Assembly: GCA_944322845.1 (NCBI GenBank)
Contig: CALUQE010000010.1
Coordinates: 1-62,081, forward strand
Source of the DNA: Candidatus Gastranaerophilales bacterium
GTDB lineage: Bacteria > Cyanobacteriota > Vampirovibrionia > Gastranaerophilales > Gastranaerophilaceae
Reading direction: 5' to 3'
Length of the DNA: 62,081 bases
In this document: piece after piece, positions 42,800 to 51,687 of the stretch
How the letters are laid out: every line of letters starts with the position of its first letter
How positions within the stretch are numbered: position 1 is the first letter of the stretch
The notes under the pieces: model-generated
Told to the model about the DNA's origin: nothing
Databases searched by the model: none
The model's input: only the letters and a program-made list of their open reading frames with translations
Translations under genes and position numbers: made by a program

Positions 42800-43269
42800 A
42801 CCATCTTATTCAAATATTCGCATACAGCGTCAGGAACAAATCCTCTGATATCGCCTTTGTTTAACAAAATTTCCCGAACACAGGAGGAGGATATATAGTT
42901 AAATTCCGGTTTTGTTATTAAAAATACTGTTTTTATATCGCTGAACAAAGCGTGGTTTGTCTGGGATAACTGCATTTCATATTCGAAGTCAAAAGAAGTT
43001 CTGAGACCGCGCAATAAAACCGTCGCACCGCGCTTTTTAGCATACTCAACCGTCAAACCTTCAAAAGAATCAACTTCTATATTCGGAATATTTTTTGTAC
43101 ACTCTTTAATTAATTTTGTACGGACATCTATAGGTAAAAATCCCTGTTTATTGGCGTTATAACATACTGCTATAATAACTTTTTCAAATATTTCCGCGCC
43201 GCTTTTTAAAATATCAATGTGTCCGTTAGTAATCGGGTCAAAACTTCCCGGATATATTGCGATAGTCAT
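42796..43269 (-). CDS. coaD: Phosphopantetheine adenylyltransferase
   Basis: I start at 43269, which follows ACAGGAGAC and gives the usual N terminus MTIAIYPGSFDPITNGH (157 residues, the family's length). The T/HxGH nucleotidyl-transferase motif is TNGHIDI. LLRGLRTSFDFEYE and the C-terminal YISSSCVREI motif are present. It converts 4'-phosphopantetheine + ATP to dephospho-CoA, the penultimate CoA step. Upstream GGTATAATT is a likely -10. Convergent with the EamA gene. Confidence 0.96.
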   Translation of the reverse strand: MTIAIYPGSFDPITNGHIDILKSGAEIFEKVIIAVCYNANKQGFLPIDVRTKLIKECTKNIPNIEVDSFEGLTVEYAKKRGATVLLRGLRTSFDFEYEMQLSQTNHALFSDIKTVFLITKPEFNYISSSCVREILLNKGDIRGFVPDAVCEYLNKMV

Positions 43270-43355
43270 TTTGTCTCCTGTTTTTCTGCTCAATAATTAT
43301 ACCACGAGCAATTTGTTTATGCTATTATAAAAACCAAAAACGGGAGAGAAATTTT

Positions 43356-44717
43356 ATGTCAATTATCATAATGATTTTACTTTTGAGTTTACTAATCCTT
43401 GTACACGAAGCAGGGCACTTCTTAGCAGCAAGAGCTTTCGGCATAAGAGTTGATAAATTCGGCTTCGGACTTCCTATCGGTCCGACTCTTTATAAAACAA
43501 AAGTCGGTGATGTTGAAGTTCTTGTACATGCGTTTCTGCTCGGAGGATACGTATCTTTTCCCGATGATGAAAAAGACTGCGACCTGCCGAAAGATTCTCC
43601 CGAAAGATTTGCAAACAAGCCGGTCTGGCAGAGAGCCATTGTTGTTACAGCAGGTGTAATTGCAAACGTGCTTTGTGCAATTGCACTGGTAATGTTTGTG
43701 GCAATTGTTTCTCACAAACTGCCTTCCGGAAATTATGAAATTTATGCAACGCAAATCAGCGCGCCAAAAACCGCAAGTATCTGGCAGTCCGGAATAGAAG
43801 AAGGGGACAGGATTCTCAAAGCTAACGGGTGTGAGATTAATAACGCATACTCACTTATTACTATTGTAAAAAACAGCGCTAAAGCAAACGGAATTGTCTC
43901 CGAAAAAACACTTGAAGAGAATTACGAAAAATTAAAAGACCTTAATCCTGGCTTGTCCAAGAATGAAATAATACCGGAGGGTATTGCAATAAGACTTCCG
44001 GAAGAAGTTTCAAGAGATGTTATTACAATGGATAAATATGCCCTAAAAGGTGCTAAGTACTTTAAAAAAGAAGGTGTCAGCGTTGATACAAAGCTGAACG
44101 AATTAAAGAAAACACTTGAAGGCAAAAAAATATACACTTCTGACGGCAAATACACAATGTACGATGTCGCAAAAGTTCTTTCTGATGACGTTCATCCTAT
44201 AAATTTAACAGTCCTGAGAGATGGCAAAACTATTGAACTTAAGCCGATTTACCCTGATAAAGACGGAGTAATAGGTATTGTACTCGGCTCACAGCAGACA
44301 ATGATTGCAACAAAAACCCCTAAAGCCGTTGTCAAAGAAAGCTGCGTTTATCTCTGGGATAATACTTATATGATGATGTATTCTCTCGGTCAATTGTTTA
44401 CGGGAAATATTCCTCTCAAAGATATGCACGGAGTTGTTGCGATTACCAAAATCGGCGGAGATATGATTGAAAAAAGCGGCAAAGCTTCAGGAATCCTTCT
44501 TGCGGCACTGATTTCCATGAACCTTGCAATTTTAAACATTCTCCCGATTCCGGCACTCGACGGCGGACATTTGATGTTTTTGATTATAGAAAAAATAATG
44601 GGACGCCCGCTTGATGAAAAAATTATTGAAATCATATCTTCAGTATTTTTCTCACTGCTTATAATTCTGATGATATTTGTTGTATTTAACGATATTACAT
44701 TACTTATAAGAAGATAA
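43356..44717 (+). CDS. rseP: Site-2 intramembrane zinc metalloprotease (RseP/MmpA)
   Basis: The 453-residue protein has the S2P signatures: HEAGHFLAARAFGIRVDKFGFG (zinc HExxH in TM1, about residues 18-22), a PDZ region in the middle (SGIEEGDRILKANG), and NILPIPALDGGHL with the third ligand near the C terminus. It cleaves membrane-anchored anti-sigma factors or remnant signal peptides. A charged insertion (about residues 180-270) between PDZ parts is longer than in E. coli. Ribosome binding site CGGGAGAG. Confidence 0.93.
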   Translation: MSIIIMILLLSLLILVHEAGHFLAARAFGIRVDKFGFGLPIGPTLYKTKVGDVEVLVHAFLLGGYVSFPDDEKDCDLPKDSPERFANKPVWQRAIVVTAGVIANVLCAIALVMFVAIVSHKLPSGNYEIYATQISAPKTASIWQSGIEEGDRILKANGCEINNAYSLITIVKNSAKANGIVSEKTLEENYEKLKDLNPGLSKNEIIPEGIAIRLPEEVSRDVITMDKYALKGAKYFKKEGVSVDTKLNELKKTLEGKKIYTSDGKYTMYDVAKVLSDDVHPINLTVLRDGKTIELKPIYPDKDGVIGIVLGSQQTMIATKTPKAVVKESCVYLWDNTYMMMYSLGQLFTGNIPLKDMHGVVAITKIGGDMIEKSGKASGILLAALISMNLAILNILPIPALDGGHLMFLIIEKIMGRPLDEKIIEIISSVFFSLLIILMIFVVFNDITLLIRR

Positions 44718-44746
44718 AAGATATTTGGCTTCACCCTGATGTCTAA

Positions 44747-44775
44747 TTGAACAAATCTTTGCAGCCTGTCATAAT
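44747..44775 (+). promoter_or_regulatory. Promoter of the oxidoreductase gene
   Basis: TTGAAC (44747-44752), 17 bp, CATAAT (44770-44775), then only 6 nt to the ATG at 44782: leaderless arrangement. Confidence 0.75.
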
Positions 44776-44781
44776 CCGATT

Positions 44782-46152
44782 ATGAAAATAATTATTATAG
44801 GCGGTGTTGCAGCGGGAGCAAAGGCTGCGGCAAAATCAAAAAGAAATCTTCCGGAGGCGGAAGTTAAGATTTACACACAGGACACGCACGTATCTTATTC
44901 TTCCTGCGGGCTTCCTTATTATATTGCAAAAGATTTTGAGGACTGGCATAAGCTTGTTGTCAGAACAAAAGAAGAATTTGAAAAGAGCGGAATAGGTATT
45001 TTTACGGAACACAGGGTCACTAAAATACTTCCTGCGGATAAAAAAATTCTGGTAAAAGATTTACATCTGGGTACATGCGAGTTTGTAGAATATGATAAAC
45101 TCATTATTGCAACAGGTTCTGTCCCGATTGTTCCGGATATAAAACATAAAGAGTTAAAAAATATTTTTACCGTAAGAACTCTTGAAGACGGAATCAATAT
45201 AAGAAATGCAATGGATAAAGCTCAAAATATTACTCTCGTTGGCGGCGGCTATATCAGTATTGAGCTTATTGAATCGTTTGTAAAAAACGGAAAAAATGTT
45301 ACACTGATTGAACGAGCACCGTTTATTCTTTCTGTTTTTGACGAAGATATTTCGTCTCTTATACAAACTTTCATACTCGAAAACTCTAACGGGCTGGTTA
45401 AAATCATCAACGAAGATACGGTAAGTGAATTTATTGAAGGCGGCATTAATACGGAATCTGCCGGATTTGTAAAAGGAGTGTTGACCGCAAAGGGTTCGGG
45501 GTTTGAAACAGATATGGTTGTAATAGCAGCGGGAGTTTCTCCTGTTGTGGATATTGCAAAAGAAGCTGGAATTGAGCTTGGAATCACCGGAGCTATAAAA
45601 GTAAACAGCCGAATGCAGACAAACATTCCCGACATATATGCCTGCGGCGACTGTGCGGAAAAAATCAACATGATTTCGCACACGCCTGTCTGGGTGCCTC
45701 TTGGCTCTACTGCCAATAAAGAAGGCCGTGTTGCGGCAATTAATGCTTGCGGAGGAGCGGAGGATTTTGAAGGAATTTTAGGCTCAGCTGTTTTAAGATA
45801 CAGAACTTTAAATATTTCAATGACCGGATTAACCGAAAAAGCCGCGCAAAAGCTGGGTTTTGATACGGTATCGGTAGTTATAACAAAACGTGATAAAGCA
45901 GGTTACATGCCCGAGGTTCAGAACGTAACACTCAAAATCATTGCGGACAGGCGCTCGCATAAAGTTCTGGGCGCGCAGGCAATAGGCTGCGGCGACGCGG
46001 ATAAAAGAGTAAATACCATATCAATGGGACTTGTAAGCGGAATGAAAGTTGAAGATCTTCTGGACGTAGACTTAACTTACGCCCCTCCGTTTTCCACCAG
46101 TATTGATATCTTGATTTCTGCTGCAAGAATTTTGAAATCAAAACTTAACTAA
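44782..46152 (+). CDS. CoA-disulfide reductase / NADH oxidase family FAD oxidoreductase
   Basis: The 456-residue protein has an FAD Rossmann motif (IIIIGGVAAGAKAAAK), the redox cysteine in SYSSCGLPYYI (about residue 43), the NADH site (ITLVGGGYISIELIESF), and the second FAD motif IYACGDCAE. A single active-site Cys of the SxxC(GLPY) type marks the CoADR/Nox/persulfide-reductase group, which reduces CoA disulfide, O2 or polysulfides. No rhodanese domain follows. Function could be oxygen detoxification or thiol homeostasis. It has a leaderless-type promoter. Confidence 0.88.
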   Translation: MKIIIIGGVAAGAKAAAKSKRNLPEAEVKIYTQDTHVSYSSCGLPYYIAKDFEDWHKLVVRTKEEFEKSGIGIFTEHRVTKILPADKKILVKDLHLGTCEFVEYDKLIIATGSVPIVPDIKHKELKNIFTVRTLEDGINIRNAMDKAQNITLVGGGYISIELIESFVKNGKNVTLIERAPFILSVFDEDISSLIQTFILENSNGLVKIINEDTVSEFIEGGINTESAGFVKGVLTAKGSGFETDMVVIAAGVSPVVDIAKEAGIELGITGAIKVNSRMQTNIPDIYACGDCAEKINMISHTPVWVPLGSTANKEGRVAAINACGGAEDFEGILGSAVLRYRTLNISMTGLTEKAAQKLGFDTVSVVITKRDKAGYMPEVQNVTLKIIADRRSHKVLGAQAIGCGDADKRVNTISMGLVSGMKVEDLLDVDLTYAPPFSTSIDILISAARILKSKLN

Positions 46153-46156
46153 ACGC

Positions 46157-47503
46157 TTATACGATATTCAAAATTTCTTTTGTACACTCTAACGCAATAT
46201 CCGTCACGAAATCCATATCATTTTTTTCTATTATTAAAGGCGGATTGAAGTAAATTACATCCCCGAGAGGTCTCAAAATAACACCTTTTTCCAGAGCTTT
46301 TTTATAAATTTGATACCCAGTTCTCTTTCTGTAATCCAACGGTTCTTTTGTATTTTTGTCTTTCACAAGTTCAATTGCGTTAATCAAACCGATTGAGCGA
46401 ACTTCTCCCACATTTTCGAGCGGAAGAAATTTCTCCTTTATTATTTTGTTAAAGTAAACAGCCTTTTCGTTTGCTTTTTCAATAATATTTTCGTCTTTTA
46501 AAATCCTCAGAACTTCAATTGCAGCAGAGCAAGCAAGCGGATTTCCGGCATAGGTATGAGAATGCATAAAAGCTTTACCTTTCAGATAATCATCATAAAA
46601 CGCATCATAAATTTTTTGAGTCGTAACCGCAATTGCCATAGGCATATACCCGCCGGTTAAACCTTTTGAAAGACACATTATATCTGGGCTTACACCAGCA
46701 TGATTAAATGCAAACATTTTTCCGGTTCTCCCGTAACCCGTTGCAATTTCATCCGCAATCAGATGAACATTGTATGTATCACAGAGTTCTCTTAATTTTT
46801 TCAGATACAAAGGCGGATAAACCTTCATGCCGGCAGAACCCTGCAGGAGCGGTTCAACAATAATTGCCGCAGTCTCGTCTGCATACCTTTCAAACGCCTC
46901 CTCCGCCTTTTGGAAACATTCGCAGCAACAATTATCACGACATTTTCCATATGGGCATCTAAAACAATCAGGGCCGTCAATCCTTATAACATCCAGAAGC
47001 AGCGGTTTGTACAATTCAGAATACAAATCTACACCGCCAACAGCGAGCGCTCCCAGAGTTTCGCCGTGATATGCATCAGATAATGCCATAAATCTTTTCT
47101 TTTGAGGATTTCCTGTCTGATAATGATATTGAAAACTCATTTTTAATGCCATCTCAATCGCTGCCGAACCGTTATCCGCAAAATTGAATTTGCACAAACC
47201 TTCCGGCACAACTTTTGCAAGTTCCTGACAGAGGGTTATTGCAGGCTTGTGTGAAAAATTTGCAAAAATAACATGTTCAAGAGAGTCTATCTGTTTTTTT
47301 ACCGCGGCATTAATCCTCGGATTGCAATGCCCGAGAAGATTACACCACCAGGAACTTATAACATCCTTGTAGCACTTGCCGTTAACATCGTAAAGATTAA
47401 TCCCCTCGCCACGCTCAATTACAATCGGCGGCAGCGTTTCATAATCCTTCATCTGTGAACAAGGATGCCATATATATTTTAAATCCTCTTCCTGCCAGTT
47501 CAT
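46157..47503 (-). CDS. bioA: Adenosylmethionine-8-amino-7-oxononanoate transaminase
   Basis: The 448-residue class-III aminotransferase has the BioA N terminus (DLKYIWHPCSQMKDYETLPP), SWWCNLLGHCNPRI, the ADEIATGYGRTG PLP-phosphate region and the PLP lysine in CLSKGLTGGYMPMA. It makes DAPA from KAPA using SAM as amino donor. An internal Cys-rich segment (about residues 171-190: DCFRCPYGKCRDNCCCECF) replaces a simple loop and might bind metal. Ribosome binding site AAGGAG inside the gap from bioD. No bioF or bioB is present here. Confidence 0.95.
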   Translation of the reverse strand: MNWQEEDLKYIWHPCSQMKDYETLPPIVIERGEGINLYDVNGKCYKDVISSWWCNLLGHCNPRINAAVKKQIDSLEHVIFANFSHKPAITLCQELAKVVPEGLCKFNFADNGSAAIEMALKMSFQYHYQTGNPQKKRFMALSDAYHGETLGALAVGGVDLYSELYKPLLLDVIRIDGPDCFRCPYGKCRDNCCCECFQKAEEAFERYADETAAIIVEPLLQGSAGMKVYPPLYLKKLRELCDTYNVHLIADEIATGYGRTGKMFAFNHAGVSPDIMCLSKGLTGGYMPMAIAVTTQKIYDAFYDDYLKGKAFMHSHTYAGNPLACSAAIEVLRILKDENIIEKANEKAVYFNKIIKEKFLPLENVGEVRSIGLINAIELVKDKNTKEPLDYRKRTGYQIYKKALEKGVILRPLGDVIYFNPPLIIEKNDMDFVTDIALECTKEILNIV

Positions 47504-47507
47504 TTTA

Positions 47508-48182
47508 TTACTCCTTAAACAAATCTTTCAAAAGAGTTATATCTTTTTGCTCTTTCTCTACTGTTGCAACTACTTTAATTCCGGTCAAATACTCAACCTG
47601 TTTCAAATTATCCTGATGCATAAAACTATCGGGTCTGAAATTATTCAAAATAATTCCCTCTATTTTTATGCCGTTGTTATTAGCATATTCAACAGTAAGA
47701 AGCGTGGAATTAATAGTACCGAGTCCTGCATCCGCAATGATTATTATACCGGTATTAAATTCCTTAATAAGATCTTTTAGCAGATATTTTTCACCGTTTT
47801 CCAGCCTTAAAGGACAGGTAATCCCGCCTGCTCCTTCTATTAAAAGATAATCATATTTTTTAGAAGCTTCTTCAAAATCTTTTCGGATTTTTGCAATCTT
47901 AATTTCTTCGCTTTTTCTCTGTGCGGCAAGGTGAGGCGAAACAGCCTCTTTCCACCAGTAAGAAACGCACTCCTCAGCCGTTACAGGAATTTTTGCAGTA
48001 TCTACAACATAGTTACAGTCACTTGAAGTCAACTTTCCTTCATTTTCCTCAACGCCGCTCAAAACCGGCTTGAAATACCCGCAATTGTAACCTGCCTCAC
48101 TCATCTTTTTTACTATCAAAGCCGAAACATAAGTTTTGCCTACATCTGTCCCCGTTGCCGTTATAAAAATATTCTTTGACAT
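47508..48182 (-). CDS. bioD: Dethiobiotin synthetase
   Basis: The 224-residue protein has the BioD P-loop FITATGTDVGKTYVSALI at the N terminus, KPVLSGVEE, the LIEGAGGITCPL motif and ADAGLGTINSTLLTVE. It carboxylates and closes the ureido ring of DAPA using ATP and CO2. It is translated just before bioA (4 bp gap), forming a bioDA unit. No BirA-like operator is recognisable upstream. Confidence 0.96.
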   Translation of the reverse strand: MSKNIFITATGTDVGKTYVSALIVKKMSEAGYNCGYFKPVLSGVEENEGKLTSSDCNYVVDTAKIPVTAEECVSYWWKEAVSPHLAAQRKSEEIKIAKIRKDFEEASKKYDYLLIEGAGGITCPLRLENGEKYLLKDLIKEFNTGIIIIADAGLGTINSTLLTVEYANNNGIKIEGIILNNFRPDSFMHQDNLKQVEYLTGIKVVATVEKEQKDITLLKDLFKE

Positions 48183-48307
48183 ATTTTACCTGTATTTCCC
48201 CCTTTAGAATACAACTTAAACAAATTAATTCAAGCTATAAAATACCCCGTTCAGAATACCCGACAGCATAATGTTACCAGCCGGTTTCACAAGCTATTCT
48301 GTATAGT

Positions 48308-49015
48308 ATGAAAAAACTCTGTTTTTTATTAGCTCTAATAATAATTCCCGTTTTCGCCTATGAAGTTTACAGCCCTGATAATTACAATTACAAAGAAAAA
48401 GGCGATAAACTTCTGTTTGTTGTCGATTATTCAAACAGTATGGGCGAATATCTGGAGCATAAAACAAAAGCAAATCACGTAAAAGAAATGATGAATTTCA
48501 TTGTTCCGCAAATATCGCCATCAACAAAAATCGGACTCAGGGTCTATGGTCATACCTGTAATCTGCTTGCATACAACGCCTGCAGAAGCTCTGAACTTAT
48601 AGTTCCGTTGGGTTTTGCAAACAGTGATTCAATTTTATCAGGAATGTCACGCCTGCGTCCGAGAGGAATGACTCCTATTACTTACTCACTCAAACAGGCT
48701 GTAAACAAAGATTTTGAAGGTTACGACGGAATTAAACACATAATCCTGCTCACTGACGGCGGCGAAAACTGCGACGAAAGCCCGTGCGATTATGCAATAG
48801 AGCTGGTAAAAGAAAGAAGGGACATAAAAATTGATGTAATAGCTTTTAATGTTGATGATGAAGATGATCTTGCGCAGCTAAAATGCACAGCTGATGTAAC
48901 CGGCGGAAGATTTTCGGAAGCAAAGACAAAAGCCCAGTTATTCAGAACAATGGAAAATCTAACCCTTCAGCATACGCAAAAAGATGTTGAAGCCGCAATA
49001 TACAGTACAAATTAA
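48308..49015 (+). CDS. Secreted von Willebrand factor A domain protein
   Basis: The 235-residue precursor has a signal peptide (residues 1-16, ending PVFA) and one VWA domain. The MIDAS motif is FVVDYSNSMG (DxSxS, about residues 44-48), with T and D ligands near RGMTPITYSL and LLTDGGENCDESPC; the Cys pairs suggest periplasmic disulfides. Such proteins bind ligands through a divalent ion. A TATTCT lies 7 nt before the ATG without Shine-Dalgarno. It abuts the convergent CheR-like remnant. Confidence 0.85.
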   Translation: MKKLCFLLALIIIPVFAYEVYSPDNYNYKEKGDKLLFVVDYSNSMGEYLEHKTKANHVKEMMNFIVPQISPSTKIGLRVYGHTCNLLAYNACRSSELIVPLGFANSDSILSGMSRLRPRGMTPITYSLKQAVNKDFEGYDGIKHIILLTDGGENCDESPCDYAIELVKERRDIKIDVIAFNVDDEDDLAQLKCTADVTGGRFSEAKTKAQLFRTMENLTLQHTQKDVEAAIYSTN

Positions 49016-49714
49016 TTACTTTATCTCATAAACATTCGACAAATCCTTGACTCGTTTAAAACCGTTAAGAGAAAGTAATTCAGGAAGTTCGACTGTATTA
49101 TCATAATTACCCGTGACAAGCAGTCCGTTATTCTGCAGGTTTTCTGCAAGTTTTTGAACCAGAGCTGCCCTGCCGTCTTTTATGTATGGCCAAAAATTTC
49201 TGCAAAAAAGTATTGTATTTTTATCAGGAATATTTTGAATATCCTGCCTGATATCTGCCGTAGAATACTTTATCTGTCCATTCAACTCAGGTCTTACTCT
49301 TACAGGAGAATCAGCCTCTATTCCGATTCCACCCATTGGAAAAACAAAATACTTACCAAAATTACCGCCTGATAACTTATTTATAGCTTCATAGTCAGAA
49401 TAATCCATATTTACATAGTTACTGTTAGCCATATAAATAACAGTACTGTCGATATCTTTTGCAATTACAGGCAAAAATTTTTCAGAATCCGCCCCTAACA
49501 ATTCCTTTAGCAAAATCACCAGCGACATCGACTCGGAGCCGTCGGAACAAGCGTAGTTAAAAATATTTACTTTATCAACATTTTTATATTTTTCTTTTAT
49601 AAAATTACCGAATTCTTTCCAATTTAAATCAGACCTGAAAAAATTAGTAGTGTTTCTATATAAAAGCTGCCCGCTTTTGTTTCTGACGGTTCTTGTAAAA
49701 GAACAACCAGTTCA
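49016..49714 (-). pseudogene. 5'-truncated CheR-like methyltransferase remnant
   Basis: The only ATG-initiated frame (to 49528, 170 codons) starts inside SAM motif I. Upstream in the same frame the sequence remains protein-like (NTTNFFRSDLNW, then KVNIFNYACSDGSES, matching the CheR SAM-binding region), but it meets a TGA at 49715-49717 with no start codon between. The C-terminal part includes ILFCRNFWPYI, like CheR's FCRNVLIYF. The gene therefore seems to have lost its N-terminal part. An unusual start upstream of the TGA or a sequencing error is the alternative. Confidence 0.65.
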
Positions 49715-49890
49715 GGAATATTTGACAGACAGTTCGGGAATTTTGGGACAGATAAATTTAGAAACTTAAATTAATGTTATAAATATTTGAATGAAATTTC
49801 TCATAAACATTAGATTGAGATGATTAAAAAACAGCCAATATTGTATTAATAAAAGAGCAAAAAATATTTTTTACGTGTTTCTATCTATAT

Positions 49891-51495
49891 ATGAGAATAT
49901 TACCTGTTAATTTATCAAGTTTAAATAATTGTAAAGATTTAAACCATAATTCAAGTGCATCTTCAATATCTCAAAATGATGAGATACATTCTTCTTTTGA
50001 GTTATCTAATCATTTTTATATGCCGATTAGTTTCACTTCAAAAGATTTAGAATACAAAAGGGCTAAACAGTATTTAGATAATGAAATTTATATTAATGGT
50101 GTCCCCAGTGCTATAAAAGAATTGGATTTAAACAAGTTAAACGGCATACAAAATGGTATAAAAATATTTGATGGGTTGAATATGAAAGAAATCGCCTTTC
50201 TTTGTGATCAATTAAGTGAAATTGCGGTTTATCGCGGTTGCAGCGGTTATTGCGGACATTGCTATGTTGATGCGAAAAAGCCGATTAAAGAAGATGATCA
50301 TCATATTAACAGAATGTCTTTTGAAGATTATAAGTTATTGACTGATGGTTTCAAAACTTTACGAGAACGTCTTGGTTTCTCTCCTTCTAATTATTTGTAT
50401 TATGGAATTTCATTGTTTCGTGATGCTGATTGTTTGGAGATGGAATTGAAAGATAAAAAAGGTAATACCTACGATTTTATTGATTTAGCAAATATGGCAA
50501 ATGATGCTTTTGATAAAAAGGTTTTATTTGATACGCATGGGTGGAGCAAATCAAATACAAAATTACAAAAACGTGCTGAAAAATTTGTTGAATATTATTC
50601 AAAACCCGAAAATGCCAATAAATTATCTCAAATAAATATCTCTATAAATCCGTTTAGTTGGCTAAATATGCAAGTTGTGAAGGCTGTAAAAGAAAAGAAT
50701 TTTGAAAAAGCTCAACGTAATGCAGAAATTTATTCTTCCAGAATGGCGAATGTTTTATTTACATTCACACCGCTTTTAAAGAATAAAAAATTTGATATTA
50801 TTGTGCGTGCATTTTCAGATGATTTGAATGCTGATTTTGCTGTTGGTTATAGAGTTTCTGATATTAGGAATCTTAATATGATGATTGTTTCAAATTTAGC
50901 TCAAATGTATCGCCAAGATTTGAATGGAGATAAAAGGGTTATTAAATCAAAAAAAGACATGTATGAAAATCTTGATAAGTTTTTATATCTTCTAAATTCT
51001 GAAATCGAAACTAATTTATCAGTTAGCGGCAGATTAAAAAATATTATTCCTAAGGATCATAAAAATCTTTATAATCGCCAAAAATCTATGCAATGTAGAA
51101 TGGTAGATGATTATATATTAGATTTATCCAAGAATTTATTTTATAATGCTAATTTTTCAAAAACTATAGACGCTAATGGACAAATTTATATTACAAATCC
51201 ATTTGCAGTTATTCCTACTCAATTAAAATTAAATCTTGAAAATAAAGATAAATTGACTGCGAAATTTGACAAAGATGAATATCCTGTTTTGCCTAGAAAA
51301 TTTATTAATAATGCAGAAGATTTTAAAATGAAACAAATCGAAGCAAAAGAAAAAATGGAAAAATCCAAAGCGAAAAGAACAGCTATGCAGATAGCAAACC
51401 TTGATGATATAACAAATAGTCTTCTTACACAAAATTCACCGGAAGTACCTAAAAAGAAAAATTTCTTTGAAAAACTATTCGGCTGGTTAAAATAA
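49891..51495 (+). CDS. Atypical radical SAM protein with polar F-T-S leader
   Basis: The 534-residue protein has a radical SAM-type cluster motif C-x3-C-x2-C at 117/121/124 (GCSGYCGHCYVDA), followed by an alpha/beta region with YYGISLFRDADCLEME and LFDTHGWSKSNTK that fits a TIM-barrel core. The first 44 residues are Ser/Asn rich, leading to PISFTSKDLEYKRAKQYL (45-62). The C terminus is Lys-rich and ends NFFEKLFGWLK, an amphipathic, possibly membrane-binding helix. The substrate is unknown. There is no Shine-Dalgarno; A/T-rich bases abut the ATG. GC content appears lower than in its neighbours. Confidence 0.7.
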   Translation: MRILPVNLSSLNNCKDLNHNSSASSISQNDEIHSSFELSNHFYMPISFTSKDLEYKRAKQYLDNEIYINGVPSAIKELDLNKLNGIQNGIKIFDGLNMKEIAFLCDQLSEIAVYRGCSGYCGHCYVDAKKPIKEDDHHINRMSFEDYKLLTDGFKTLRERLGFSPSNYLYYGISLFRDADCLEMELKDKKGNTYDFIDLANMANDAFDKKVLFDTHGWSKSNTKLQKRAEKFVEYYSKPENANKLSQINISINPFSWLNMQVVKAVKEKNFEKAQRNAEIYSSRMANVLFTFTPLLKNKKFDIIVRAFSDDLNADFAVGYRVSDIRNLNMMIVSNLAQMYRQDLNGDKRVIKSKKDMYENLDKFLYLLNSEIETNLSVSGRLKNIIPKDHKNLYNRQKSMQCRMVDDYILDLSKNLFYNANFSKTIDANGQIYITNPFAVIPTQLKLNLENKDKLTAKFDKDEYPVLPRKFINNAEDFKMKQIEAKEKMEKSKAKRTAMQIANLDDITNSLLTQNSPEVPKKKNFFEKLFGWLK

Positions 51496-51519
51496 TTAAC
51501 ACTTCTAGTAAAATTTGGT

Positions 51520-51543
51520 AGGTCGGTTTAGTAAAACCGACCT
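51520..51543. terminator. Hairpin downstream of the radical SAM gene
   Basis: AGGTCGGTTT-AGTA-AAACCGACCT, a perfect 10 bp stem but with only a weak T run on either side; it may serve as a terminator or mRNA 3' stabiliser. Confidence 0.5.
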
Positions 51544-51687
51544 AAATTACATTTCCGAGTAGATTGAAACAAATTTCCACCAAAATTTAAAATTTTGAAA
51601 AAATTTTTAACACTGTTGTTAATTAACATGAGAAAACAGAAAAAGTAACAGAAGTTTCCAGAAAAATTAAATGAAAAATTTAATACA

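Noticed and set aside
45154..45716. Long minus-strand frames inside the CoADR-like gene
   Set aside because: Shadows of a well-supported FAD oxidoreductase gene; no motifs or ribosome binding sites.
49715..49717. Recoding of TGA as an amino acid in the CheR-like frame
   Set aside because: Other genes in the window (for example hsdS) end normally at TGA, so the standard bacterial code applies.
49640..49771. Plus-strand open frame antisense to the CheR-like remnant
   Set aside because: Short, no start or ribosome binding site; the opposite strand shows clear CheR-like sequence.
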